NCBI GenBank assembly: GCA_005281725.1
Contig: SSBO01000012.1
Location: 2,586,194-2,650,193, forward strand
Source of the DNA: Wuchereria bancrofti
Lineage: Eukaryota; Nematoda; Chromadorea; Rhabditida; Onchocercidae
Reading direction: 5' to 3'
Length of the DNA stretch: 64,000 bases
A program made the position numbers and the translations under genes. The first letter of the stretch is position 1, and every line of letters begins with the position of its first letter. The notes beneath the pieces were generated by a model. The model had not been told where the DNA came from and made no database searches. It worked only from the letters and a program-made list of their open reading frames with translations. Positions 52,752 through 64,000 of this stretch are shown here, piece after piece.

Positions 52752-55700
52752 CTAAACAATGCTGTATGGCAAAAAGAGGTCTGAAATTTGCGTGAGAAAT
52801 TGGATGCCTGGTAGTAAGCCATTTGTGTTCTGATCAGTAGGCATCAGATATCGGAATTTTCGTAGGAAGTTGAATATCGACTGTTGTAAGGTTTGTACTG
52901 CTACATTACTATGACAAGATGATAGTATTGAATTTACGATAATATCTCCGTTTGCCGTAAGAGGCGCATAAAATCCTTTTCCAGTCAGCTGAAATTCACA
53001 TATTTCGCTCTGTTATGAATGGTAAGGAAAGTAATTTCATTCACGGACAGTTTTATGTTTTATTCCCTTAATTCTTGTCATTCTCCAATCACACTGCAAT
53101 GGATAGATCAATGACAAGATAAAACAAACCCGCTGGATGTTCGAAACTTGAACAGGCACTAAATTATTTGATTGATTTTTGACAACATGCAAGCAGTGTC
53201 CTAACTGAACATCCTTTGCAAATATCAAACGTAGATTTTCTCCTACCGCACAGTTGGTAACATATAATAAGTGATAATCAGTTAATTTTATTATTTCACC
53301 ATTTTCCTGAAACTCCACAAAAGTATTTAACGGTTATCTCTGGAATTCAAGAATTTACTCCTAAAATTTCGATATCCACTCAAATCATACTAATTAATGT
53401 GAAAAGAAGGTTGCATGGAAACAATAATAATAAAGAAACCAACCAAAGTAATCTTATTGAAAATTGCTGATTCATTATCGGATCGGTGCAAAAACATCAC
53501 CACTGGTGAATAGGAAATCTAAATTAAATAACTCTCATTCACAGATTTTCTGCTGTGAAATCCACTTACATTCTGAATAGTTGCGGCTTTGTTTTAAATG
53601 GCAATCCGCTCAATGAAATTTACTGACTTACCAACGATTCTTCAATCGATAAAACTTGGTCTCCAACTTGCAATTCATCAATCCGTTTTATCTGACCCGG
53701 CGTTTGCACGGTTGTATCTCCGCTAAAGCACTGCAACGTTTCAAAGTAACCATTGTAGTACTGAAAGTATTCATATGAACTTCATCTTCTGACATTAATA
53801 TATCATTGTTATTATTTCCTTCCAACTTAGAATTTCTTTAAAGGAAGGATTTCTTGCTTCCTTTCCTTCTCCTTTGCAGATTATTTGTTAAATTCTCGCA
53901 AATACAAAACTGCAAAGCTTTTCATTTTGAACAATCAATATATTAACAAGATAGCTTACCGGTACATTACCGCCACTGTATGTAGGCACAGCGCGCTGTG
54001 CAGAGACTATAGTTTTTGGCTCTGATGATATTTCAGCTCTTTGAGGTAGATATTGCAAACTAGAATATGTTGGCAACAATTGCTCGACTGGTTGCTGTAA
54101 AAAGAGTCTCACAAGTGTAGCAAATTCTGATAAAATAAAAAAAAAAGATTTACTTATTAATCAGTCATTTGGAGATGAGTTTGATTTTAAGCAGTGTTTT
54201 GAACGGATTTCATTATTTATTGAAGAGAACCTGTATTTTAATTTGAATTGGTTGATTTATAACATATTATAATCATTCATAAAAGCACCTACAGTAGCTG
54301 ATAGTTGACTATAGACTTCTGCTTGGGCAGAAGTAATAGGATTCGCTGTGCTATCACTGTCGACAAACTGGTGATAGTCACCCTCAATTGCATTCTAAAT
54401 AAACATATGAGTACAAAGAAAATCCAGGTAGAACATAACAAGGTTCTCACTTATTTCTTTAAGACATTCCTACAAAAATTTGAAACTACCGATGGTGTGA
54501 ATTCATAAAGACTTGGAGATACAGCTGCAGCAGCTACAATAGGACGATTGCGTCCTACCATACCTAAGTTAATCGGCCATAATCCGTCCGCAATTATCCT
54601 AAAATACATCTTTTCCCATAATCAAATATACTTTCAGAACTATCTAGCATCTTCATATGCCCTCACCTCTAGAACATAAATAGTTTCCGCAACTTTCCTC
54701 TAAGGCTTTTGACTAGACATCTAAAAATTAGTACCTGCGATGCACCGATGGACGCTTGAGAATCACAGGATCATAATCGTAATAGTCATAATCTTCAGCA
54801 ATAGGCCTGTAGAAAGGTCTTCTGCGGAGTGAAAACATCCTGCGATGGGTCATTCGATGTCTGGGTAAGAATAAATCATCGAAATTATCATCTTCCAGAA
54901 TTGTTGATAGCCTATTAAATGTTATTCAAACAAAATGAAAAAGTGCTGCAGCAGAAGTAGAGACAAAATAACGGATAAAATGTAATTCTTTTTTATTTAT
55001 TCCTCAAAATATGCCAGCACTGTGAAAGAATTAGGAATGTAGAATATCAGCTTATTAGTAACGTTTTGAAATGATTAAGCAACAAAATAAGTAAAAATTG
55101 AACTGAAATAAGTACCTTCTTGGTTTCGAGTATTTTGTGTGATGTTGATTTGTAAAAACATATTCTTCGGTATCGTATTCTGATGAAACATCCATTGCTC
55201 GTGAGTTTAATTTACGATTCTTATCAGTTAATACTGGAAACACTATTATTACCAAAATAATTTTATTTGATTTCTAATTTAAGCATGAAATAATTGGAAA
55301 GGAATCTTAGTCACTACTTAAGACAAACTACTGAACATCAAAAATTTTTCAAAATTGGATTTAAGGAAATGGATCAATGAAATCACAGCTTGCAAATATT
55401 TCTCCGATTTCTGAATTTTTTCCATTACAAGTATCTGTGCACACTGTTGAACAGTGATAAAACTTTTATTTAAAATAAACTAGAAACTGAAATTAGGAAA
55501 GATTTGAGCAAACCTCGTTAATTTTTTCCATTTATCATTAGAATGAGACAGAAAAAGTGGAAATAAGGTAAAAAAGTGAGACTTGCTCCCTATGATCTTG
55601 TTCTTGACTTTAATAAATTTAGGCATCCCTAATGGAGAAAGAAATAAGAGCTGCAATAATGTGAAGAAGAGATCGTTAAACGGGATAAAGTACAGTATTG

Positions 55701-57189
55701 TTCAGAATCACAGTAGATTTAATTAGTTGAAAGCAGAAAAGATGTAAATAAGGGAAATGTAAACGAACATTTATTTTTGTTATCTACTGGTTTCGGAATA
55801 CATGCTAAGCGCATTATTTTCAGTTCGTAGCGAGGCCTGAATATGTGTACAAAAAAGTTGAGTAACATTTTCAAGTTCAAACAAAGTAGATATTATAGAA
55901 ATGGAGATCTTGAGGACTAGTTATATCCAATATCCCATGGAACTATTTGAAATTTGAAACAGTATATTAGTTGTGGAAACGCTGCCTTACATTAATTCCC
56001 AAGTTATTAAAAGCTATAATCAGATTGTCTTAAAACTACTTGACAGTGCCATATTTTTTGGATTGTCTGCCTAAATAATTATTCAGTAGTTAACAGAAAT
56101 AACTGATTAGTAAATGTAATCAAAAAAAGAGACTTATTTGCAAAAGCTTAACACCTGTGCTGTTCGTCGAATAAGAGATATACTTCCTTGATTAGATCAA
56201 AAGCCACTCTGCGGCCATCTTGATACACTTCGCCGCCCACATAGCTTTCATCAGCTTTAACAACTACGATCTTCATTGCTCTGGCGTGTCGTAAACCCTC
56301 ATAATTACAGCATTTCCATTTCGCTCTACAAAAAGTGGATAGAACAACAAAACAAAAAAAAAAGAAAAACATGGAATATATAATGAGGAATTATCAAAAT
56401 TTCCTACTTAATACTGTTTCCATCATCTTCAAGAAGTAATCCAACCGTCCATTGTATTTCTCCCGTACAGCTAATGTTCTGATAGTAGTTCTGACACTGC
56501 TGAAAAACATTTAAGTAAATAACTTATAAAAATAACTTATAAGGTATCAGATTATGCTTACAAATTGTAAATGTTTTGCTAAAAGATTTCATAGTACAAA
56601 ATGAGTGCAAAAAAAGACGCTACAGTACAAAATAATAATTTACTGCTTTATGAATGTGATTCTTTGAGCCGAGCAAATTCTTAGTTTCGGTTTCTATTTC
56701 TGGAATCACATCATCACGTTTCAATTCATATAACCTCTTTTCGTCGAAGCAAACTGGTGAAGTACACAGCAGAGCTAAAAAATGGTTCCATGCAATATCA
56801 CTAAGAAAAATATTTTTAATGCTTTCAAATATCTGGGACGGAAAGCGAAAAGCCTAGAACCTTTAATAATTCAGGATAAAAGTAATTAATGATGTAAATA
56901 CAACATTCTCAAAAGTTTCAACATTTCATTAAATTTACAAGCTACAAACAAGTGATGTATTTATCAGTGCTAACTCATTTCAGAAAACCTACAGTAATAT
57001 GTGTAACAACTGGATAAACTATTTATCATTTCTTCCAAATGGTTGAAAAAGCATAACGATACTTGGACTTCCGGTTTTATCACTTTGAAATGAAAATGGA
57101 ATTGTGTATTCGTTGCATGATGAATCAACTGCCGACTGTTGCTGACCACCGACTGCTTCCATCAAAAACAGCATCACTGGGAGTAACAT
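52752..57189 (-). CDS. Warthog-type hedgehog-related protein with Hint/Hog domain
   Basis: Nematode hedgehog-related protein: a secreted N-terminal Wart domain released by a self-splicing C-terminal Hint domain. Exon 1 starts at 57189 with a leader (MLLPVMLFLMEAVGG) and the Wart opening CNEYTIPFSFQSD. Further Wart pieces lie at about 56803-56650 (PVCFDEKRLYELKRDD), 56503-56420 (CTGEIQWTVGLLLEDD) and 56334-56160 (KWKCCNYEGLRHARA, GGEVYQDGRRVAFDLI). A linker follows with a Tyr/Asp-rich part (EDYDYYDYDP). Hint begins at Cys 53730-53728 in LQCFSGDTTVQTPGQIKRID and continues with VGDQVLSI, LTDYHLLYVTN and FAKDVQLGHCL. The end shows the hedgehog C-terminal GFYAPLTANGDIIVNSILSS. One linker junction near 55,240-56,160 does not close in my model. 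The catalytic Cys follows Gln, not the Gly of classical hedgehogs. I cannot say which wrt gene it is. Confidence 0.87.
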
Positions 57190-59424
57190 TTTGTTGGGAA
57201 TTAAAAATCCCTGTAAGTATTTCCTAACACGACGGGTGCATATTTCAAATAATCATTTTATAATACACTTTCAAATCTTCAGAGGTACAATATGTGAAGT
57301 TATTCATAAAATAATGCAATTTAAGGTGTTAATTATCGTTTCTTTCGAAAATAAATGAAGGATACAATAGTAGATGCTATAGCGTAAGACAACGGATACG
57401 GCTATGAGATGTAAAAGGAGTCATAGAACTCACCCGAAGTCTTATCAAATCATTCTCTTAGATATTTCAAAATAAAACCAGAATTTGAATTCCCAACAAT
57501 AAAGTATATTTACTAAAGAATGATAATCTCAGCGATAAATGTATCATGAAGAAGGAAGGAATTGCTGGCTGTAAGAGGAAAGAGATGTATCCAAATGACA
57601 ACTTTATAGTAGCCCTAATGAGGGCGATGCTCATCCTTTCATGGATCACCGATTGCCCCATATTTTTCACGGCTAATCGGCCAGCGACATCCTCCAACAA
57701 TACAACCAAATATTTCAACTGTATGTTACCGTCACACAGCAACGCAATATTTATTCGTCAGCAAGTTGTATTATTATGAGCAAATATCACTGTACAATCT
57801 GGAAACATTGACAAAAAAAAGAAAAACCAACACTGGCACCTTTACATATCCTTCCTTCTATAATTTCCTACAAATTATGAGAATTCCCTCCACAGTTCTT
57901 TCAAGGGTAGTGTATTTAAAAACCAAAAATATTCACAATGTTCGTATATTATTAAAAAACATCACCAAAGCTTTAAGAAATCACTCACCAATTTTACAAA
58001 CTGACTCTTTGTGTGTCAATTTGGCACATCGATTAATTTGCTGTTTGATTACTTTTCAGTTTTCTTTTTTGTCTTCTGAGCAAAATATGACCCAACACTG
58101 TATAATGATGGTATCATTGAATAAAGAAGGACAATACCGGCACACTATAATGCAGAAAAAACCTACTAACTCACGTGGGTAGTGTTCCTTACCGTTTGCA
58201 TCTTTTTGAATGTGATCAATGAGCAAATGTGGTACGACACGCACACCAATTATTTTAAGCAGTCAGATTTCTGATTTAAATTAGTCCTCGAGTTCGACCT
58301 CTTATGTTATATATAACAATTAACAGCGAGGTAGGACCAGTCTGATCACTACCAGTCGAAACCGAGAAATGTGTAATCAAGTTGTGTTCACGATTCAACA
58401 ATGCCATTTTAACTGGTCATAGCTAGCTACCAAGTAACTTTGTAGCTTTATTAAAACAAACAGCTGAAAACTGCATTTCCTTCACCTATGTGTAGTCAGA
58501 AGTGTATGTAAAACGGGACTAATAATTTCGAACTATTAATTTTTGTGAGTGCAAGATGAAATAGGAACGAAGAAATTTATTGATAATAATAGAAAACCCA
58601 ACGGTTATGTATGGGAAAAAATTTAGGGTGAACAAGCACATTGCCTAGAGACCTTAAAAATTTGAAAACTACCGCTTATTTCTTTTTTTAAAACTATCAT
58701 TAAAAAAGAAATCACCATTTTTTAAACAGTACTAACATGAAGTAGAACATATCCTGTGTTTTATAGAGAGATATGATCAAAGACAAAGCCCAAGCATGCT
58801 GCTTGATATTTACAAATAAAACAAATGCCTCATATCAAACACTGTGAAATGTGATAATCAATTCTGATACTATAAAATATTCGGTTGTTTTACTCCAGAG
58901 TAACCAAAGAAATTATTTCTGAATTAACTAATCATGAAATCGGTATTTAAGCCATCTTCTCACAGAGAACATAAGAAAACTATGTCTACTCCTTAAACCA
59001 TTCATGATGGGACTCTGTAACAGGTTTAAATATAGATATCCCTAATGCTAACATTTGATTCATAAGTATTATTTTTGCCTCCTGGATACAAATCGAAGCC
59101 ACCTTTTTACCTGATAAATTAAACAACTTCAACCAATTGTCTTCAAAAAAGCAGAACCTATTCCAAGTTTTGCTTCGTTTTAAGATCGTTAATGGCAGTA
59201 ATTACCATACCATAAATACTACTCGAATCTGTTCATAGTGTGAGGCATAATTTCTAGTCCACAAGTTAAAAAAAAGTTTCAAATTCCAGTTTTAGATACA
59301 AGCAATCCAAAAAAATTTTTTTTTGCCGCCATGAAGCAAAACAACGCCTAATTATTTCAGCCAATATCGAGATCGATCCTGCGCGTGAATAGAATTGAGT
59401 TAATGTAGATCATGCCTTCCTCCA
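57190..59424. other. Intergenic region; one unexplained open stretch
   Basis: Between the warthog start and the UBC9 stop codon. Around 57,540-57,742 both strands are open, and the minus-strand reading (YLVVLLEDVAGRLAV, MGQSVIHERMSIALIR) has protein-like composition. Another minus-strand piece at 58180-58240 (VVPHLLIDHIQKDANG) ends at a good GTAAGG donor. I could not connect them or name a family; they may be relics of a decayed gene. Confidence 0.35.
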
Positions 59425-61090
59425 TCAGTTATCTAACATTTGCCTCTGAACGATTTCAGCAGAAAACTGTTGTGCCTGACGTCGAACTCTTTTTTCGTAC
59501 TCTACTCTAAAACAATATAACAACCATTTCAATTTGAAAGTTCCGAAATGTTTAAATGCACTATCCTTAAAAGCATTTGATCATATAAATTGGCCGAACA
59601 GTTAGCTTAAGCTAAGAAACACGTAAAATAATATTTACCATGGTTCAATTTCTATAAGCTTTATAAAATTGAACTACTTAATGAGCCAGAAAGTACAGCC
59701 ATATCAGTCTCTCTAATTGCTATACATAAAATTGCTCGCGTATTAATTAACATCATATCTTCCTGAAGCTATTGAATGAAAACTGTAAATTATTGGTTCA
59801 ACGGACAACCAGGAACAAAGGTTTACTGACCTATTCTGACAGTAAATTTGATAGGCATCGGCTTGAGCGGGATCATCAACATTAGGATTTGTTAGAAGAT
59901 CCTGAATGCCAATCAGGAGTTGTCGTACACTTATAGATGGTTTCCAATCCTGAAAATTAAAAACCTATCATAACACAACCTGTAATACAATAAATAGTCG
60001 AATTCATAAACGTTACTGAAACAATTATAACGTTCCAATAATTCACTTAAAAAATAAACCGTCATTCAAACATTCAGCTTTTATTATATAGAATCGGTTA
60101 GTACATGTCAAAACAACATTAAATTTTTTGAAAATGAATTACAAGTTGCAGCGCTCGACTTCGCAACGAAATTTAGTCCATCAAAGTTAAATTATCAGGG
60201 AATAATCTCTCTTTCGGAAATCTACCTTCTACTAACTCCTTCTTGTATATGAAAAACTGTCCTTTATCCTAACATGAAATACACAAATCATATACCAGCT
60301 CCACGTATGCGATCGAATCTATCACGAAAAATTCCTGGTTGAAGACTTATCACGAAACAAATATATAAAAAAAAGCTTTCCCTCAACATATCACGCGTGA
60401 GAAAACAATAAAGGAAAGAATGTTCGGAAACATTTCTAAAAGACTTCAAGCTAAAACCGTACATTATTGAAATATATGCCAGGAAAATCTTTAAAAACTA
60501 ACCTTATTCTCATCTAATATTGACAAACAAACGGTTCCTGATGGATATACATTCGGATGAAATAAAGGAGGATCGAATTTGCACTTCGGTGGTGTAGAGG
60601 GATAGTCATCTTTAAACTGCATCCTAATCTGCAATGATGTTATAGTACCAGAATCAACTGGGAAGAATTTAAATGCAAAGAGAACTAAACAGAACATCCC
60701 GCTTTCAAAAAAAAAATCAGATACGTATTCAACTATATTCAGTAGGAACTGAATACCTTAGTCAAATTCAAACTGTAATTCATAACCAGAAGACAAAAGA
60801 ATATTCCCTTGTAGTAACAAATATACCAGATAGAATAATGAGGAGAGTATGAAAATTTCCGCTAAATCAGATTTCCCAAACAGAAGTGAAAACAAAATAA
60901 CAAAATTCGCCTTGTACAGACCGCCTTCCCATATAGTTCCTTTCTTGCCAGGAATGGCACATTCCCAGATAAAGAGATTCCTCGTGCCATCGGGATTTGA
61001 CGAAGGTTTTGCAATGAATCCAAATGGATGGTTTTTCCTCCAGGCTTTCCGTTCTTCGGCTAAACGACCTGCGGCGATACCGCCAGACAT
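59425..61090 (-). CDS. ubc-9: SUMO-conjugating enzyme UBC9
   Basis: E2 enzyme that accepts SUMO from the SAE1/SAE2 E1 and passes it to lysines in psi-K-x-E sites, mostly in the nucleus. Four exons, 61090-60911, 60628-60503, 59949-59831 and 59506-59425, join in phase to 168 codons, close to the 158-166 of known UBC9 proteins. Seen directly: the basic N-terminus [32 protein letters not shown] with the catalytic cysteine in GTVCLS, and [15 protein letters not shown]. The protein is close to C. elegans UBC-9 as I remember it. The first intron uses a GC donor (AAG|GCGAAT at 60910); a GT alternative would insert extra residues into a strictly conserved stretch. The gene is divergent from the broken JMJD6-like gene about 1 kb upstream. 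Confidence 0.96.
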
Positions 61091-62115
61091 TTATATGGCT
61101 GTAAAAGTGTATTATCTAACAATTTCATATGTAAACCAAAACATCGAAGAAATCGATAAAAAAAACACTAAAAAGTGAGCCTAACATAACACCCTTGATT
61201 TGTAATGTAGCGCCAAAAGATAAAATTTCTGTAATCCATATCTTATGCCTCCTTGTCGTCGTGGAAAGAGAACAGCATAACCGAAAGTATGCATATGAAT
61301 GAGGTAAATACCTACCACTTGTGCAATGACCACTTTACTAACAATTAGTGTAATACATCCACACTTATCTCAGTACAATATTCCGAACTGATCAGCGATT
61401 GCTCTCTTTGCAAAAGTGATGTCTCCTGCTAGTCTAAGCTCAAAGAAGATTCAATGGAAAAATAAAACGCCGACCGAACAACCACTCAGGTAACGCAACA
61501 CGAACAACACATAAATCACCATCCTCCCAGCAGAGAAAACTCATCATCTCCGCTTGAATGAGACATCAAGAAACAAACAGTAATCAGGAATTCCATTTAG
61601 GAAAAGCAAAGTTATTTAGGAGCACAGGATCGGTAGTGGGTGGTTACTTCGATCTGTTTTAGGTGGCATTTATTCCTTCCTGTATTTAGCTGTTCGATTT
61701 GCTGCAAACATTGTCTCTTACATCATTCAACACATACCATTCTCTTAATATTTTCCTTCCTATCGCATATTCATACTTCATTTTGCTGCTTATTATACCA
61801 TTTGAACGTTATACTTCATCTCTAATAAGTACAACATTCATTAAGCAAGACAGGCAATTACCAGGATTTCTAGGGCCAAGCGTAGTGTTATGCACTGTGG
61901 ACAGTATCGCTGGTTTTAATATCGGTATCACAGCACAGATTAAAACGATGCATTCTTCATGTGAAACATAAAGCCAGATCTCTCTCTGGTGCGTTGAGTG
62001 TTTGTTATTGTGGAAGTATAACGATGGTTTGTATTAAAAATGCATTTTACACTAGGATTTCTTTTTCACTTAGAATTATCGAATTTGCTTTTTATTTGAT
62101 AGTATTTAGAATTAC
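61091..62115. other. Shared upstream region of ubc-9 and the JMJD6-like pseudogene
   Basis: A head-to-head spacer of about 1 kb. Plus-strand open frames at 61640-61971 show no family resemblance. The missing first exon of the JMJD6-like gene should lie here, but I did not find a convincing one. Confidence 0.45.
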
Positions 62116-63926
62116 TCGAAGAAGATTGGAGCAGTGCGAAATATTGCGAAACATTTGAAACATTGAGTGAAAAGTTGACAAGAGATAATATTGAAAGGAT
62201 GGACACTTCCAAAATTACTGTTGAAGAATTCGCTGAAAATTATGAATCACGTCATGTACCCGTTGTTCTTACGGTTCGACTACATGTTGGTCCGCGACTA
62301 GAAAATGGTCAATTCCTGTAAGAATATCACACTGGAATTTTTAAGTTGTTTCGCAATGGAATTTCTGAGTTGTTTCGCTCATTTTGTGCTACGTACCTAG
62401 TTTTCTTGTTTCGATTTACTACACTGATTTTTATTTGCACTAAACTTTTCACTTCAATCGTTACATTCATGAAATATTGATAAGCAAATGATGTTAAATG
62501 TACTTCTTACTTATGTAGATAACTGCTGACCCCACGACAAGTAGAATAAATGTTTTAGGGGAAAAATATTCATTTGAGTTTTATATGTTTTACACTTATC
62601 GACACTGTCAGTTGATTACTGCATTGTAATTCATTTAGATGCTGCTAAAGAAATATCGGAGTCAAAGATTCAAATGTGGTGAAGGAGAAGACGGACGTTC
62701 CGTGAAATTGAAAATGATTTTTTAGAATACATGAGAGAAACGGTTGACGATAGTCCGCTCTATATATTTGATAGTACATTTGGCGAGGTTTATAAATGAA
62801 TTATTCCTTATTCTTCACTTGACTTTTACAAATTTTACCTTGGTGCCACATTTCTTAAATATTTAATTGTTCATCTTCAGCAAAAGTAATTTAATATTTT
62901 GGTTTCAGCAGTACAAAGTAAGGCGTCTATTGGAGGACTATCATGTGCCACATTTTTTTGCGGATGACTTATTTCGTTATGCGAGTGAGAATAGGCGACC
63001 ACCATACCGATGGTTTCTCATAGGGTCCTCTCGTTCTGGGACAGGATTGCACGTCGACCCATCAGGGACCAGTGCTTGGAATGCTCTTGTTAAAGGTTGC
63101 AAAAAGTTAGTTTTATGTGATTGCTGATACATACATCTCCTCAACGTTTGATAGCCAGAAAAATACGATAGTCGTAGAAAATGGGATTTTGAACATTTAC
63201 ATATTATTGTGGCACCTTTTGTGGAGTTCGGTAACTTGATAAGGTAAGCAGTAACATTTAATAAAAGCATTTTTTCTTTCTAGATAGTGCTTTTTCCACC
63301 CGCAAACACCAAAAAATATCTTGGAACCAACGAAGAAAGAGGGTGGCATTCATCCTAATGAAGCAGTCACCTGGTTTAGTATTGTGTATGGGCGGATTAG
63401 CTCCCCTAATTGGTTAAAACAGTGGAGACCTATAGAAGCTATGCAGTATCCAGGGGAAGTCATATTTGTTCCTGGTGGTTAGTATTCACAAGCTTGAAAC
63501 ATACTGTATGGATTTAAGAAAAAGTTTGGTGTAAAATAAAATGACCATTTTCCGTACTCAAATGCAAAATTTCTTACAGGATGGTGGCATGTCGTCCTAA
63601 ACTTGACTGACACGGTCGTTGTCACTCAAAATTTTTGTTTCAAAGTGAATTTGCCGCTAGTTCTCCTCAAAACATTGGCTAGAAGACCAAAATTTTGCCA
63701 ACACTGGTTAAAATGTTTACGGAAGACTCGACCAGACATCCTACCCATTATCGGTATTCTTTCCCTTTGTTTTGTGCTATTGAATATCCTGTTAGCTCAA
63801 ATTGCACATAATAGTACACAAAATGACACAATTCTGCTAAACTCAATTCCAATAGTGCCGCAGTCTCAAATAGTGAAGTCAATTCCAATAGTAAAATGCT
63901 GCAGTTCTTTTTATAAAGAATACTGA
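62116..63926 (+). pseudogene. JMJD6/PSR-1-like JmjC hydroxylase, disrupted
   Basis: Relic or broken copy of JMJD6 (worm psr-1), a nuclear iron- and 2-oxoglutarate-dependent lysyl hydroxylase that in C. elegans also affects engulfment of dying cells. Exons at about 62116-62317, 62639-62787, 62909-63105, 63284-63478 and 63580-63926 have normal splice sites. They encode recognisable blocks: [71 protein letters not shown], then [26 protein letters not shown] and VPGGWWHVVLNL. The iron-binding HxD and distal His are intact. Three lesions break it: a frame change at about 62271, another at about 62714-62722, and TAG at 63285-63287 where the family has Trp (G-x-K-x-W-C-x-F). Sequencing error could explain indels but hardly all three. 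Confidence 0.8.
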
Positions 63927-64000
63927 ATTTGCCAACTTTCTCTTTTCCATTGCAGATGGTGTTTTGAAAAATGTAGACGTTTTTATAAATTTTGCGGAAT
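63927..64000 (+). other. Possible further exon of the JMJD6-like locus, cut by the window edge
   Basis: A good acceptor (TCCATTGCAG ending at 63955) is followed by an open stretch to the window edge. Whether it belongs to the JMJD6-like locus cannot be judged from 45 bases. Confidence 0.25.

Noticed and set aside
57766..58182. A 138-codon plus-strand open frame
   Set aside because: Low-complexity composition typical of chance frames, no domain, no splice signals.
1..64000. tRNA, rRNA, CRISPR arrays, bacterial-type operons
   Set aside because: I looked for the tRNA T-loop consensus and for regular spaced repeats and saw none; genes are intron-rich and eukaryotic.

Overview
This window is AT-rich eukaryotic DNA with genes split into many exons (GT-AG introns of about 50 to 1,600 bp, acceptors of the TTTCAG/TTTTAG type). 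The gene content points to a nematode: a warthog-type hedgehog-related gene (a nematode-only family), a levamisole-receptor-type acetylcholine receptor alpha subunit, and a UBC9 very close to the C. elegans protein. Long introns and overall base composition suggest a parasitic, perhaps filarial, worm; that last step is inference.

Layout. 4.2-9.5 kb (-): a heterotrimeric G-protein alpha subunit; its nine exons join in frame to 352 codons. 12.4-14.2 kb (-): a secreted acidic Asp/Asn-rich protein of no known family. 16.3-19.7 kb (-): a PRCC-like nuclear protein (438 codons). 21.5-23.0 kb (-): a 166-residue secreted protein with eight cysteines. 27.5-32.6 kb (+): a LARGE-type bifunctional glycosyltransferase (683 codons). 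38.0-40.4 kb (-): a stargazin/TARP-like four-TM protein (346 codons). 43.0-47.2 kb (+): a secreted mucin-like protein with a C-terminal C-type lectin domain and 102-bp tandem repeats. 48.2-52.6 kb (+): an UNC-38-like nicotinic receptor alpha subunit, converging 3' to 3' on a warthog gene at 52.8-57.2 kb (-). 59.4-61.1 kb (-): UBC9 (168 codons). 62.1-63.9 kb (+): a JMJD6/PSR-1-like gene broken by two frame breaks and one in-frame stop, probably a pseudogene.

The genes are not an operon or an obvious pathway. Three act at the neuromuscular or neuronal membrane (G alpha, stargazin-like, AChR alpha), and several are secreted or work in the secretory pathway (LARGE, C-type lectin, warthog, two small secreted proteins). 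Exon joins were worked out by hand and checked for phase. They close exactly for G alpha, PRCC-like, the 8-Cys protein, LARGE, stargazin-like, AChR and UBC9. The warthog, the acidic gene and the start of the lectin gene are not fully resolved. I found no tRNA, rRNA, CRISPR or intact transposon. The most interesting signals are the decayed JMJD6 homologue, the odd M1-M2 loop of the AChR subunit, two orphan secreted proteins, the lectin's recent tandem repeats, and several perfect 12-14 bp hairpins.
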